Below, one piece after another: positions 1 to 12,661 of a DNA stretch of 64,000 bases (positions are counted from its first letter, which is position 1; each line of letters opens with the position of its first letter). Source of the stretch: Ceriagrion tenellum. Lineage: Eukaryota > Arthropoda > Insecta > Odonata > Coenagrionidae. The notes beneath the pieces were generated by a model. The model ran no database searches. It was not told the origin of the DNA and saw nothing but the letters and a program-made list of their open reading frames with translations. The DNA lies in contig OY720644.1 of NCBI GenBank assembly GCA_963169105.1, positions 5,663,001 through 5,727,000 of the forward strand, written 5' to 3'. A program made the position numbers and the translations under genes.

Positions 1-1392
1 AGCAATCGAAATATATCGATATATATCGCACACAATGTATTTCTCATGGATTATATGAATTCTTCTATTTCAATTGATAAGTTCTGGGCCTATATTCACC
101 ATATATACATATGAGGTTCGGCTTCAACAATGATATCGGTCGTCAAGGGGACAGCGTACCAAAAGCGATGAATTTTCAGCAATTGTATTATCCAAATTTG
201 AAGTGAATCAGTTGAAAAACAAATCGATTGCAAGAGTAAGAAGGTTTATTTATTTTTACTTCCATTGATCTTTGTCGTGACTTTGTATGACTATTATTAC
301 TCATTCAAATATGCAAAAGGAAAAATGTAGTCATGCCAGAGAAACGAACTTTACATGTATTTCTTATGGAAACACTTTTACTCGTCTGGGGTCGAACCGG
401 AGACCACGAGGTAAACAAAAAGTAGCCATAAACCTTCCGATTGACATAGGGAATGATGTTACAAAGTTTTACGTCATTCCGTGCAGTGGCTTGGTATTTA
501 TAAGTGACCGAACAGTCACAATTTCTTTTTTATACATAAGATTATTTTTTTCACAAGCAGCAGCTTAGTGATCCTCAGGATGCAGCTCACCTTATACATC
601 CGATAATAATACGCGTATTTCCCACGCGTATCTTCTCGCCTCATTTGTTTCATCCTACTCCAATCAGTTCGCGTGATCCATGACACAATATTCTCCCTTT
701 CCTGAAATTCCTCGTCTCCAACTCCTCATCCTTCTCTTCCGCCTCTTTTCCTTTCTCTCCGCTCTTTCCTTCCCACAATCACCCGCTCTCGATAACCCCG
801 ACGGGAAAGGGAACTTATGACGGAATAGAGTCGAACGACAAATGCAGGGACGGGCAGGGCCGGGGCGGTCGCGAATATCGAGTTATGGGCTGAGGTGGCC
901 AGGGGGCGGAGAGGGGGCAGGGGTGGGAGGCTGGTTTGGTCTGTCAGTCGCTGTTGTCGGGGCGAAGGGTTTGGAGCCGAGCGTCGGAAAGGTCGGATAA
1001 ATATTCATTTGTAGTCCTTTGCGACGTGCAGCTCAACTCGCGGGTAACTCGACTCCCTGGTCGTTCGTGTGCGAAGGATTTGAGTCGAGGTCGAAGCGGG
1101 GCGGGGGTCACGTGGTCAGTCCGGCTGTTTGTTTGTTTGTTTGTGCGTGCGTAGTGATGGACGGGACTCCGGGTGTCCAGCTGTCCACCCCTCCACCTCC
1201 GACACCTTTCGGCCAGTCCACCACCCACCGTGGTCCCACACTCACTTCCACGGACTTCCCCACTCATTCCTCCACTATCATGCACTGCCCTTTTAATGTC
1301 GAGTGAGGCGAATTCCGCGCATGCCCCTACAATCGTCTCAACTGATGCGTTACTTTTTTCTACAGATTCAGGCGAGATATTGTGGAAGTTCG
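1..1392. other. No gene recognised; GC/CpG-rich stretch
   Basis: The first 600 bases are ordinary AT-rich sequence. From roughly 780 to 1330 the composition switches to GC-rich with many CG dinucleotides, unlike most of the window, followed by a polypyrimidine-AG site (about 1350-1367) that resembles a splice acceptor. The overlapping short frames on both strands have no recognisable domains. It could be a CpG-rich regulatory region or an unmethylated 5' end of a neighbouring gene, but no TATA box, start codon context or conserved protein could be tied to it. Confidence 0.35.
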
Positions 1393-1583
1393 TCATATTA
1401 AACCAGAAACAATAATTGCACTATTCCACAGGGTATTTATTACGTACGACGCATTTCAACTTACAGAGCCATCATACCCGAATGTGGTCCTGTACCTGAT
1501 GATGGCTCTGTGAGTTGAAACGCGTCGTACGCAATAAATACCCTGTGGAATAGCGCAATTGTTGTTTCTGTTTTAAAATGATA
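1393..1583. repeat. Imperfect palindrome of two inverted hammerhead-bearing units
   Basis: The left arm (about 1393-1478) is the reverse complement of the right arm (about 1500-1583) with scattered substitutions and a small indel, around a spacer of about 20 bases. Each arm contains the same ordered blocks: a GAAA followed by TGCGTCGTACG or CGCGTCGTACG, then AATAAATACCCTGTGG. The right arm keeps a full hammerhead core on the plus strand. The left arm (minus strand) has lost the start of its CTGATGA box. The substitutions indicate an older insertion than the palindromes near 35 kb. Hammerhead motifs in this form are known from the terminal repeats of Penelope-like retroelements, so this is probably a rearranged PLE footprint. 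Confidence 0.75.
1491..1532 (+). ncRNA. Hammerhead ribozyme, PLE-type (type I, minimal stem III)
   Basis: All conserved core elements appear in order. Stem I 5' strand is GTAC (1492-1495), followed by CTGATGA (1496-1502), stem II GGCTC/GAGTT (1504-1508 with 1512-1516, two G-U pairs, loop TGT), GAAA (1517-1520), a minimal stem III with CGCG (1521-1524), U16.1-H17 as TC (1525-1526), and stem I 3' strand GTAC (1527-1530), which pairs perfectly with 1492-1495. Predicted self-cleavage is after 1526. Hammerheads with very short stem III, thought to work best as dimers, are established in Penelope-like elements and retrozymes. No PLE open frame remains beside it. Confidence is in the motif; activity is untested. 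Confidence 0.82.
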
Positions 1584-4500
1584 CGTCATTTCCCGATGCG
1601 TAGCGTTAGATACAACTGAGTGTCTAAAAAAAAGGCAATGAAAGTGAACGAAAAGAAATATTTTTCATTGCAACCATCATTTCTTAATTATAACAGGGAA
1701 AAAAACCAATCCCGAGAATTTTGGTCTGGAAAAGGGTAAAATAAGATCCACCGTGAAATGAACATGTGAATGAAACAGAACAAGTAAAAACAAGCACTGA
1801 AGTCATGTTTAACGTCTAAAACAAATGCTTTCTTTCATGACCAGCCTATTAAAAGCCGAGAATAAGCCATTGCCAGACGGCGTCAAATGACGCATTTCTG
1901 CCGCCATATGCGTCACATTCAACGCCATTTTCATTTAACGAATGAATGATGACTTAAGTTCCGAAACTTTTTGTTAAAAACTAAAAGAAGACGACTGGCT
2001 TATAAATTTCAGCGCCATTGAACTTCATTTTCCATGTAGTTCTTCCTCGTGTTCAACCCAAACTGGCATCTTACAACGAATAATTTATTAAAGCCAAATT
2101 TTGTGAAAATATAACTGGGAAAGGGGTGACTTATTCCTTACAGCCAATAGATAAGACGTTTCCCCATTAGTAAACGGAAGTGGATTTTGATGACTTTGGA
2201 GTCATTATCTGTCATAATAACAAAAAAAAGCCATGTGATATACATATTTGTGACATTTATGCATGATCTTTCATCGTGAGCTCCACAGAGTTATGAACCT
2301 CTTTAAGGACGATTCGGTCGCAGAAACATTCCGTTTCGCTTATCTCCCGAAAGCCGTAGCTTCGAATGTCGGATCATCTCTCAATTCCCTAAATGTAATG
2401 CATGCGTGTTTATCATTTGTATTCTGATTACTTGAGCACATTTTAAACAGTTAAACTGAGTGAATTAGCTGGTCATTCGTAGTATAATGACATTCCTCAT
2501 AATAATAAAAGCTGGAATAATGCAATATTTCAGCATTATCGGTTTCGGGAGTTTTGGAGGGGAATAGTAGCGAGCATTCAGAAAGACATCACATCCATTG
2601 ATAACAATCACTTACGTACGCGGACAATTTCAAGATAAACGGCTCATCACTTCATTCATTCGGGGGCTATTAAGAAAGCAATGATTTTGAGACTTAGGGC
2701 CAAGTGGAACCCCAGCCATCCTATAAAATCTCTAAGAGTGTCTTAAATCTGCATAAATATTCTTAAGAAATAAGTTAAAGTAAAAAAATACATTCCTACC
2801 GGAATTTAAATTATATCTACTTGGGGGCCGAATCCGTTACTCATACGCTCCTTCTGTGCATTGCCTCGAAGAGCGAAAACAATCGCTGCACGCGCTCTTT
2901 TCATGACTTTTATTTTAGGTTGTAACTGTGCTCTTTTTAGTATCCAACCATTTTATATCCCCTTTTACTCATAAGGGCCTTTTCTCGATGCAATGAATTT
3001 CTTCGATATGACCAAAGAGATTCCAAGACATGGACGCAACCCGCAGACGGCAACTGCGGTCAAACTTTCACCACCCCTCTCTCGCGAGGACGGCCGCCTT
3101 ACCGCTTGCTTGAGCCCGCTCAAATACTCGGTTGTTTATTTACTCGTTAAAAATCGATATCACTATGTGATTTTACGATGGTAATTGTTATTAAATACTG
3201 CTGTAAAGAGCTTCAAAACAAGACCAATATCTTACCTCTACTACTTTTCATAACCAAGAAAAAGTTGTATCATAAACTTGTTAATAACTATTTTATGATA
3301 AATTAGAAAGAACTGAACGTTTAAAGATACATTTAAATATATTTTCCTACACAATATAACAGGTTCAATACGATATTACTTCAAGTTTATTCACTATTAA
3401 ATGTCAAAGAGAGCGCTCATTTAAAAAACGGCAAAAACCGGCACTTTTTTGTTCTCACCTGAATAAAAAATCAAGAGCGTAAAGTAAAAATAATCGGCAA
3501 CTATTGTTAACGCAAAATAAAACAAGCAAAAATTTGATGTAACTCGCATTCATATACATATCACAGTTCATTTTTAATCAGTGCCAACCTCGAGTCTACA
3601 TAAATTTTGCACCGACAGTAGAAATTATGTTGACGTAGCTGCGCTAAGACTGTCAAATATAGTCAGTAATCTCCTGGATAAAACTTCTCACCATAAATTT
3701 AAATACCTTTCATTAAAGTTGCAGCGCAGAATCACGTCATCACTTTCCTACAACAATCAGTTTAAAAAATTTGTTTCTGTTTGAAAGACGATCAATTTGC
3801 TAATCAAGGCACATTATGGCGTAGCTTTGGACCGACAGCAATAAGTTAAACACCACAGTTATTCATTAGAACACACTGAATACTAAGTCGGCCCAATCAA
3901 TACTGACAAATACTAATTTTGAAGTACCAATTACAAATATAATTTTGATGATTTTCTTTCTACTTCGGCGGAGAAACATATCAGACCTACTCACGGCCAA
4001 TTTTATAACTACTAAATTGATTGGAAACAGCGCGAGCCCGCTTCGAAAACCAGAATATTCAACCCAAATATTTGAAAATTTCCGATCACTCCCGCTTTTC
4101 GCTCAGTTTCAGTAAATGAGGAATGGTCTTAATTCCTTTTTAATTGCGTAGCAGATTTATTAGGTATTAATGGCAAGCTGAGCATATACTGTAATAGAAA
4201 CACGAAATATTTCATCAGATTTTTGACTAAGTATCGCATTCTCGGAAAAAATAGTAAAAGATTTTACTTCCGTTGCCATATAATCCGTCATTAACCAAGT
4301 TTAATGAAAAAACAATAATTTGAAATTTTATTCTTAGTAACCTTGCACTGATCAAAAGCCAGTTCCGAGTCCTGGAAGGTACTTCCATGAACACATACAA
4401 TGCCCAGCAATATCAGAGCTGAGCAGTGGTGAGTAGTAAAAATCTAAATACCAGGTCACGAAGTGCGTGCATTCGTTACATTCATTTTTTTAATCATAAT

Positions 4501-6664
4501 TTTACGTTCGTTTAAATTCCCTTCAATTCATTTCCAATTCACTGCTCGTTTTCAACATATCTCAGTGAGAAAATACCTTCGAGACTCAAACACTCATCGG
4601 ATGAAACACTTTTTCACAGTTTTCCACTGAGAAACGTTTAAATACCGTTTCTAATTTTTCCTACACCATCACGCCAGAAAATACGACAGGTCGCGTCCAT
4701 CAAGTGTAGATTAAAATATTCCTTGCATTAAAGCAGATCGCGATTGGCTGGTTATCTGCGCAGTCGAGGGACGACTGATAGTTTAGCGCCTCTAAATGAA
4801 GTACATATACGAGATCTTATCGCAAATATAAAGTAGTTTAATGCTATCAACAGGATAATAATACTTTATAATTACACTTGAAATAGTTCGATTTCTAATC
4901 CGAAATCACTCAAGGGCTTTGTAATCGTAACAAAAGCCATGTGAGAATGGCGTTTGAGATACGACTAGAGTAGGAAACGGCTTCCTATCCCACCCGTCAT
5001 CGATTTCCATCAATGGTGGCTCTATTTCAAAGGAATCCTATTCGCTTCTTTTGAACCACGTGGAGAGCTCTTCAAGTATCGTAGATCTTCCGTCGAATTG
5101 GACGCCATCCAACCTGTGATCCCCTTGATCCATATCATACTAAGCTGACTAATCAGCGGTCACAACAAAAATCACAACTGCACCACCCAAAGATAACCTT
5201 TGTGGACCTAGCACTCTGTACTTGGTTGGTGAGCATGGCAGGGAGTGACTTCACGCGGATCTTTTGCTACGTCTCCATCATCGTGCTCTAAAACTGCCCC
5301 CGAAGGTACTTAGCAGGGGATGATGTCACAATATGTGAACCTAATCCTGCCAATTATGCTTGCCCCTAACATAGCTTCGAGCCTTGCAAGCCTGCTTACG
5401 TGTCCTCCACGACCCCAGCGGTCGGACCTATGCAAGCCACCAAAGCCATGAATTCGTTAGCATGAACACAATGTAAGTACATACATATCGATTTGAGTTC
5501 ACGCGAGTCGTAAGGAGGGAATCAGCATTGCTCAGATGACTGATATATCAGTAGTCTTACAGAGACACGAGCCGGAGCAGTGATATAGAATCGGGAAACC
5601 AGACAGAGAAGACATGAAGAGCCTATGGATGGAGAGGGCGGGGAAATTATTGAGCAAACTTCCTACCGTCTAGAATCGATTGGACGGCATCTTCAAGCGG
5701 AGCAAAGGGAATCGTGTTTCGTCAAGGGAAAGCATAGATATGTGGTTACTTGGGGGAGCCTTCGACAGGAGCTCGGGCACCTAGACCTTCAATGGTCAAT
5801 CGTGCATGCCCCGTATTTAACCTGCCTGCCACATGCAGACAGGGGACAAGAGCGCCACGGTGAAGGTTAGAATGCCCTTGCCTCGAGGGAAAGCAAGGAC
5901 GTGGGAATTTAAGGAAGTGATGGGCAATATGCACTCGATATGAGCTAGCGTCGATATTTCTCGTTCGACAACCGTCACATATAAACGGATAGAGGGTGTA
6001 ACGCAGTCGATGGAAGTTCTACGGAAGACGGCTATGTTTGGAGTTGATGTAGACATGGGAAATGACAAACATGGCCAAGAGTACTTGAAAAAACTCTAAG
6101 CATACATGTTTTAGGGCACAATGGAGGAAATAGCTTGACACCCATATCGAACCTTTGGAAATTAAATAAGTTACTGAGTAAGAGATATATGTACTGCCGA
6201 GTAGATGAAAGCTTCTTCCAACGCATGATCATTGGACATAATAAAGTAAAGACGGATAAACCTTGGGCTCAGTTTTATAATATCTGATGAAATATTCTCT
6301 CGTAATGAAAGCCGTTGTCTAATATGCTACCCACTCGATAGCACTCGCATGAATTGACCGCTCGTCCAATGTTATTTACACATTCGCATGAACTCAAGTT
6401 TAACATAAGGGCCCTATGTCATATTCTTAACCAAACACTATAAAAACAGGACCTATGGAAACAAATCAAGGCATAATTAATGTTTCATCTTTTTCTTATT
6501 TCCTTTCTTCTTGGCTTTATACATATTCTTCTCACACTCCTGCCACACATCTAAGTGGCGGCGGTTTCAATGTGTTTCAAATTCAACGTGAGTTTTGACA
6601 CGCACTGCACTTTTTGAACTCTCAACGTGGACAAAATAGAGTCGTAAGTTTTTGAACTGATTAT
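1584..6664. other. No gene or named element recognised
   Basis: AT-rich sequence with only short frames that lack domains. The stretch at about 5180-6240 is less AT-rich and has slightly longer frames on both strands, none with a recognisable family signature. It could be an old unclassified repeat. No tandem array, terminal inverted repeat or RNA gene was visible. Confidence 0.3.
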
Positions 6665-7362
6665 TATGATTATAATATATTCTACCGGTCAAGGTAGGTT
6701 TCGCTGAATGTCAGAGAATCTCCTCCCGGATTTTTACTCATTCAGGGGCCCATCTCCCTCTAGTATATCCTTTTTCGCCTCTGCATAAGATCTACCCTTT
6801 TTCATCCCGTTCATGTAATCTGTCCTCTCTTTCTTCCCCCTCCCCGCTTGCCCAACATCCCTCCCTCTATCACACTCTTCAGCAACCCATCACCCTTTAT
6901 TACATCCTTCAGCCATCTACCCTGCCTATCCCGGATTTCATTCAAAAGTTTCCTTTCCTCGCCCACCTTTGCAAGCACTTCCTCGTTAGTCTTCCTTTCC
7001 GTCCACCTAACCTTCTCCATCCTTCTCCACACCCATATCTCAAATGCCTGCAGCCTACTCCCGTCCTCCTTTCTCAGGGTCCACGTTTCTGCCCCATACA
7101 ACGTTACGCTCCATATCAAGCTCTTCACCAGCCTCTTGTTCACGTCCTTACCCATTGTCCCAGTCATCAATTCTCTTCTATCATTAAACGCCTCCTTAGC
7201 TGGCGCTATTCTCTTCCGTATGTCTTTGCTACTATGCCCGTTTTCCTCCAGTGTGCTACCTAAGTAATTAAACTCTTCTACTTGCTCTAGTTTGTGTCCT
7301 CCAACTTTAATCACAAGCTTCGCTTTCTTTGTCCTAGAGAATCTCATAACTTTTGTTTTCTT
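6665..7362 (-). pseudogene. RTE-like non-LTR retrotransposon, 3' fragment (copy 1)
   Basis: The minus-strand frame (7347 down to 6811, 178 residues) matches the C-terminal thumb region typical of RTE-type endonuclease/reverse transcriptase proteins: FNYLGSTLEENG near the start, then LIWSVTLYGAETWTLRKE, WVWRRMEKVRWTERKTNEEV, LLNEIRDRQGRWLKD and a basic GKRGGGRKRG tail. The endonuclease and the catalytic FADD part are missing, so it is 5'-truncated and dead. The frame ends at a stop after GQIT, but shifting by one base continues the family's tail (MNGMKKGRSYAEAKKD) to a second stop. The 3' UTR ends near 6665 in an ATTATA-rich tail. It is the same subfamily as the copy at 59850-60412. Confidence 0.85.
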
Positions 7363-8921
7363 ATGAACAGATATAATTATTTTAAAAAAATCCTATTTCC
7401 ACGCACCTACCATGATTTAAATCATATCAAATCTAAACAGTGATTTACTAATGTTAAATTTGTTCAATAACAATACATAGTGAGATTGGAGGACAAACAG
7501 ATTCAACATTGCAATATATGCTTCATACAACTAAAACAGAGAAGGACCAAATTACGTATGACGGAATGCGGCTTTGTTTTTAATGGCAACGACAGGTATC
7601 GCTGTTTCTGTATATTTTTATTTGGTTTCGTCATTTATGCATGGGTCACGTATCATGTTTTTTTTTGTTTTTCTATAATTTTGAAAACAGTTTTTAATGT
7701 TTTTCATGTACGAAGGACTGAAATTCAGAAAATGATTTCCACGATACATACGAAGAGTGTCCATTGTGCATGAGTAGAATGATAGATAGAAAGTGCATTT
7801 CATAAGTAATCTCCTTCTGCCTACATTACTAAATTTAACCTGGCAGTAAATAGCATTGTCTGAGTTATCTAGGTCACTAAAATAATGGAAACGGACACCG
7901 GTATTAATGGCTCCATTGAGCACGCTAAGCTCATTAGAAATCTGAAAAAGGATTCGATTTTTGTAGGCACGATGATTTACAGCAAACTTGATAGTCACTT
8001 AATAAAATAATAATATACCGCCAAGCGTTAAAATGTCTCACTGATTTAATTAAAAGCTACACATGGCCCTTCGGTATTATTCAGGTTTTAATACTCCTAG
8101 TACTTCTCATATTATAATTAAAATCACATAAGCATAATCGATACGGAAAAAAAATTGTGAGAATGGGTAATGACTATGCTTAACACACGTCACTGTTTTG
8201 TAGGAACAGTCTCTGTGTCCCGACCGATTAAAAAATTTTATCGCGGCTGACCCTTAAACTTTTCTCCGATTACAAGCGCCGTCCACTGCACGGAGATTTT
8301 CAATACGACATTCGAGAAATGCGTGAATCGAAACCATTTCCTCGTATGTAGGACCCAAAAAAATAACACGGTGGGATCCAAGAAAGGACTATGAATCTGG
8401 ATTTGGGTGAAACTTTTTATTCATAATACTAAGCCCAGCTCTGAGCCTATGTTGTCGTTGTGACTGCTACCCTGGTTACTTTCGACAACTAGACCATGAT
8501 CTTGGCTGCATATTCTCCTCAGAACTCTCACTCCATCGTAAGTTTTAATTATTGCTGCTAATCGCGTAGGTAGTCAGAGAAAATGAAAGTTCTCCCCTAT
8601 CAGTACATTAGTTACCCCTTGATAGTTAAATTACTTAAGTTCCCTCACCATTCGTATTAAAAAAGAAAGAGAAGTGATTTTTGTCACATTAATTTGAAAA
8701 ATTCAGGAGTTTGACTACAGAAAATTTTTCATACCTCTGAAATTAAAAATATTCTTGTTAATAATTTGTTTTTAAAGGGAGAAATTTCTTCGACAGTCAT
8801 AAGACGCTATTTTTTTCGCCATTTCATGGTGACTGCAGAATGCTTTTAAAAAGATGTTTATGTTACCATAACTCGGTAACTAAGGGGTAGCGACCCCTTG
8901 TCGACATAACAAAAAAAATCC
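7363..8921. other. No gene recognised
   Basis: AT-rich sequence with short frames and no domains. A small hairpin (AAGGGGT / ACCCCTT) sits at about 8882-8899, shortly before the foldback element. Nothing else could be supported. Confidence 0.3.
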
Positions 8922-9161
8922 TTAACCCTTTGAGTGCGGCATGACGTGATATCACGTCATGTTTGTCTTTACGCTGGTGCTGGTGACGTGATATCACGTC
9001 ATGGGGACCGTAAGTGTTCCAGCTTTCGCTAGGGAACTTTCAATAGGACCCCTAGTGAAAGATGGAACACTAACGGTACCCATGACGTGATATCACGTCA
9101 TCAGCACCAGCGTAAACAAATCATGACGTGATATCACGTCATGCCGCACTCAAAGGGTTAA
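8922..9161. mobile_element. TTAA-flanked foldback MITE (piggyBac-like) with four nested palindromes
   Basis: The element starts TTAACCCTTTGAGTGCGGC and ends with its reverse complement, giving a 240-bp near-palindrome with arms of about 110 bp and a short central loop. TTAA at both edges is the target duplication of the piggyBac superfamily, and CCCTTTGAGTGC-type ends are typical of its nonautonomous derivatives. Each arm holds two copies of a self-complementary 18-20-mer, TGACGTGATATCACGTCA, at 8941-8960, 8984-9001, 9082-9101 and 9123-9142. There is no transposase frame. The arms are well preserved, with only a few mismatches in the inner part, so the copy is probably young. Confidence 0.85.
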
Positions 9162-10214
9162 TATCTACTTCCCCTATCTTCCTTCCTCCATAAGATACGC
9201 AATTTCCTCCAGAAACACTCTGCATGTGCTAACAGAATTTACCCTTTGAAATTCAACACTGGAAAGAAAATATAATCCTATAATGCGAAGGGTAATAATA
9301 ACATGTCTACAATTTTCTGTTCAAAACGTTTAAGCCAAAAATAGTGATTTCCCAAACTTTAAACTAGGCAGCATTGCTGTCTAATTCGTGTATTAGATGA
9401 CTTGAGGTCGAATGTCATTGCACTTTAGTTAGCTACTAGTGGCGCAAATAGCAAGAATTCGAAAAAGGATACTATTTAGCACACAACTTTTTAAATCATT
9501 ATTGATAAAAATTGTACTTTCAGATAATATTGAAATCGGACCGAGAAACGGAAATATCAAGCCGAGATATTCGAAGTCAGGGGGCCTGTTAAATTTTAAG
9601 CTAATGGTATTCGGAGTTCGGAGAAAATCCTTCGGTTAAAAATTATAAAACGTCAACACATAAAGCACTCCTTAGTATGCACACTAGAATCATGCAAAAT
9701 ATTAGCTCAATCCACTAATGCATCGCATTTTTCGACGAGAAACAAATAAAAAAAACAGAGGACAGATATCTCTCCATTTTTATAAATAAGTATACATATT
9801 CATAGACATGACAAGTAAGAAAAATCTACTAGTATATTCCACACTTAAAACTTTTAATTCCTGACCTAGGTTTCGATTGCCTTGCAATCATTTTGACCAT
9901 CACCAGTTATCATTTCCTTTATCGTCACTTGTTACATAGGAGCACAATCATCGCTTAAAACATTTTGAAATTTTGAGTGCTGCAAAAACATAAGTGTGAA
10001 TCTTCTTAATGAATGAGTTTTTCCCTTCAACTCTCTCCCCTATTATCCATACACCTTCCCCCCCCCCCCACCACCTCCCACTGAGCGTGACGCACGTCTC
10101 TGACGTAAACTAACCACTTCTCCCTCCATCTCTCCCCAGGTCTCCATATATATTCACTCGCATGCCATACATAATGTACCTTCGAAAATGATTGCAAGTG
10201 TGATTCGATTGATT
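9162..10214. other. No gene recognised
   Basis: AT-rich, with a short C-run and pyrimidine-rich patch at 10050-10140. Short frames have no domain signatures. Confidence 0.3.
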
Positions 10215-10636
10215 TTAAGCGTGGGATATACTAAGAGATTTTTTTTTATTTGTCATGTCTACGGTGCTACTCGGAGCATGTCTACCAGGAGCGACCCTGC
10301 TAACCTGTACTGCCCCGCGCATCGTACCACTAAATACCACCTAATATTTGTAGTCAGCGCCACCGCAACATGGAAATCTCTAACGAACTATATCAAATGC
10401 AGTCAGACTCTTTTTGCTTTTAAAGCCAAAATATCTCATTACCTGCTTGCGAAGTAATTCCGAACTCGTTACTTTGGATTTCTCACTCTTAATGTCGAAT
10501 AAGTTTGTCTCAAATTTTTGTTCTCCCTTTGTGGTTCTTAATGCTCGTTTTATTGCATATTGTTATTGATAATTTTTGTAATGCTCTTTGGGGTGATGTA
10601 CCCAGAGCAAAATAAAGTATTATTATTCTATTATTT
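10215..10636 (+). pseudogene. Non-LTR retrotransposon 3' end (Jockey/CR1/I-like)
   Basis: The last 60 or so residues of the plus frame ending at 10457 fit the C-terminus of LINE reverse transcriptases: DPANLYCPAHRTTKYH, then TATWKSLTNYIKC, then LFAFKAKISHYLLAK and a stop. This pattern (arginine, NLY.P.HRT, W..L...I, F...I..YL) is common to the Jockey/CR1/I group. A short 3' UTR follows, with CCCAGAGCAAAATAAAGTA and a (TATT)n tail near 10610-10636, the usual microsatellite-like end of these elements. No catalytic domain is present. The similar 3' end at 48530-48576 points to a related family. Confidence 0.7.
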
Positions 10637-11879
10637 ACGGTAACATTCCACAAAGTTACGTCTTCAACCATTTAGTTTATACATATTCACATCGAAAATG
10701 TTGATTTGATGGCCCATTCCACTGGGTATCTTCAGGTAGGATATAGATAATGCAGTTTGGAGGCCGCATGGTGTGGTGCGGAGTGTCTTTTGGGTGCCGT
10801 CGGCGTCTGTGTGTGCAAGAGTGTGTGTGAGCGGATGCGGGGGCGGTAGCCATGGAAACCACGGATGGGCTGTCACATCTGGAGCCGAGTCCCACGTGAC
10901 AATAAAACGCGGAACCGTTCCAAGACCCGCAATAATGAGGCAGTGAAATGATGAACAGCAAGGAAATAGGAGACCTCTAAGTTTCCCCTGCAGCCAGCCA
11001 CGGCCCCATCCATGCAACAGAGGAACGGGCGAATAAAAATAAAAAAAGGATCTCCAAAAAAAAAGTGTCCCATCGAAGAATAAAATGAAAAAGGCTAAAA
11101 TCGACGAAAAGTTTCCGGGACTCACGTCGCCGTATCGGAGATGCTATTCCCGGCGGGGTGTTTCCAAATCCTCAATCCGAGGCCACTAACCAAATCCTCG
11201 AGAGAGCCCCACGTATATCGGGAGAAGGAGAGGAGGAGCGGAATAAAAACCGCGAGTAAAAAAAAGTCAGGGGGGGGGAGACAGAGGTCTTCTTTTACGC
11301 TCGCTAAACGACATTTTGTAGGAAAAAAAGGAGAGAAAGAAACGGGGCAAGATTGCTCGACTACAATGTCCCTTTTATAAAGAAAATGCCACGCTGAGGG
11401 AGGTAAGTTACGAAAACTCGAAGACGATGCATTAAATCGCTCGAGAACTTCATAATACGCCGTCGACGATATAAATCAACGCATGTTTTCTTAGTCCATT
11501 GTTACTTTGTTACTTCGTAGTCAATTAAGGCATAATGTGGAACAAGCTAGATAACTTGAGCCAAAATAGATACCGACAAAACACTGCAAAATAAATGATT
11601 AGCCCAGTGTATATTTAAACCTAAGAGGGAAAAACACTCCAACTTCATTCTTGCTATGTTTTTTTAAAGTAACCAACAGCTTTAGAATTATTAATTGTAA
11701 AGTAGCAAAGAAAATATTCAGTTAATTAACCAATTGAAGAAGAAAAGGGTGGAACAAATAAAATAGTAGAACGTTGATAGCATCCACCCATGATGGATGA
11801 TGGAAACATGATGGATTTGAGGGTGTCCAAAAAAAACAAAGTAAAGAGATCGAAAACCTCTGGTAAAGAGAAAGGAAAG
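10637..11879. other. No gene recognised
   Basis: Mixed composition: 10790-11360 is relatively GC- and purine-rich, with frames in several phases but no domains, and the remainder is AT-rich. The end (about 11760 onward) probably belongs to the decayed RTE-like copy that becomes recognisable at 11880. Confidence 0.3.
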
Positions 11880-12362
11880 GGACATCAGCGAAATAGTTAA
11901 AGACTTAGCGGGAGGAAATGTGAAAACATTCGTGTGTAGCAAGGCTCTCCATGGATCGAAAGGATGGACTAATGGAAAAGATGACCAGAAGAGAATAGAA
12001 GCTTTTGAAATCTGGTGTAGGAGGAGGATGCTGACGATCAAATGGAAGGACAAAATACGATATGATGCAGTCTAAAGAACAGTACAAGAGGAACCATATG
12101 GAAAACTGTACAGAAAAGAAGAACAAGATGGATGGGACACACATTGAAACACAATGAGGTTGTGAAAAGCATAATTGAGGGGGGGGAATAGAGGGAAAAG
12201 TCACTGCAGAATGGCCAAGGGATGCATGCATAGGAAAAATAAAGAGGAAAGCAAATTTAAGAAACAACCAGATAGTGAGCGAACAAGCACTAATAGCGAG
12301 TAAACGATGGAGGGCTGCAATCGACCACTAACAGGATTAAACGACCGATAATGATGATGACG
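11880..12362 (+). pseudogene. RTE-like non-LTR retrotransposon, 3' fragment (copy 2)
   Basis: Conceptual plus-strand translation gives a broken but recognisable RTE thumb: NVKTFVCSKALHGSKGWT, KRIEAFEIWCRRRMLTIKW, then degenerate text with several stops and frameshifts. It ends with an ATAATGATGATGACG run, the short tandem-repeat tail characteristic of RTE elements. It is more decayed than copies 1 and 4. The catalytic region and endonuclease are absent. Confidence 0.7.
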
Positions 12363-12661
12363 GGAAGGAGGAAGACAGAAAGAAAACTGATTCCCGCGGC
12401 CCGCAGCTGGCCTTGCTCGAAAATGAAGAAGATAACCTGTTCCACTTGTAAGTGAGAGAACAAAGCCAATTTGTGAAATACTTATATTCATCTGTAACAC
12501 CGATACTCCGCACAAAATCACTATTTGGTCATTTATCGGTCGATTCAGAGGTCTTTGTACACCTACCGACCTCACATCTCCTATTCGAGGACATATCCCT
12601 TCTCGAAATCCATCATGCCTTCTCTGAGGTCTTCATAACCACTGCCTCGTTTGCAAAGTAC

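Noticed and set aside
360..410. tRNA-like B box on the minus strand (GGTCTCCGGTTCGACCCC)
   Set aside because: No A box, cloverleaf, or SINE tail could be identified around it, so neither a tRNA nor a SINE is supported.
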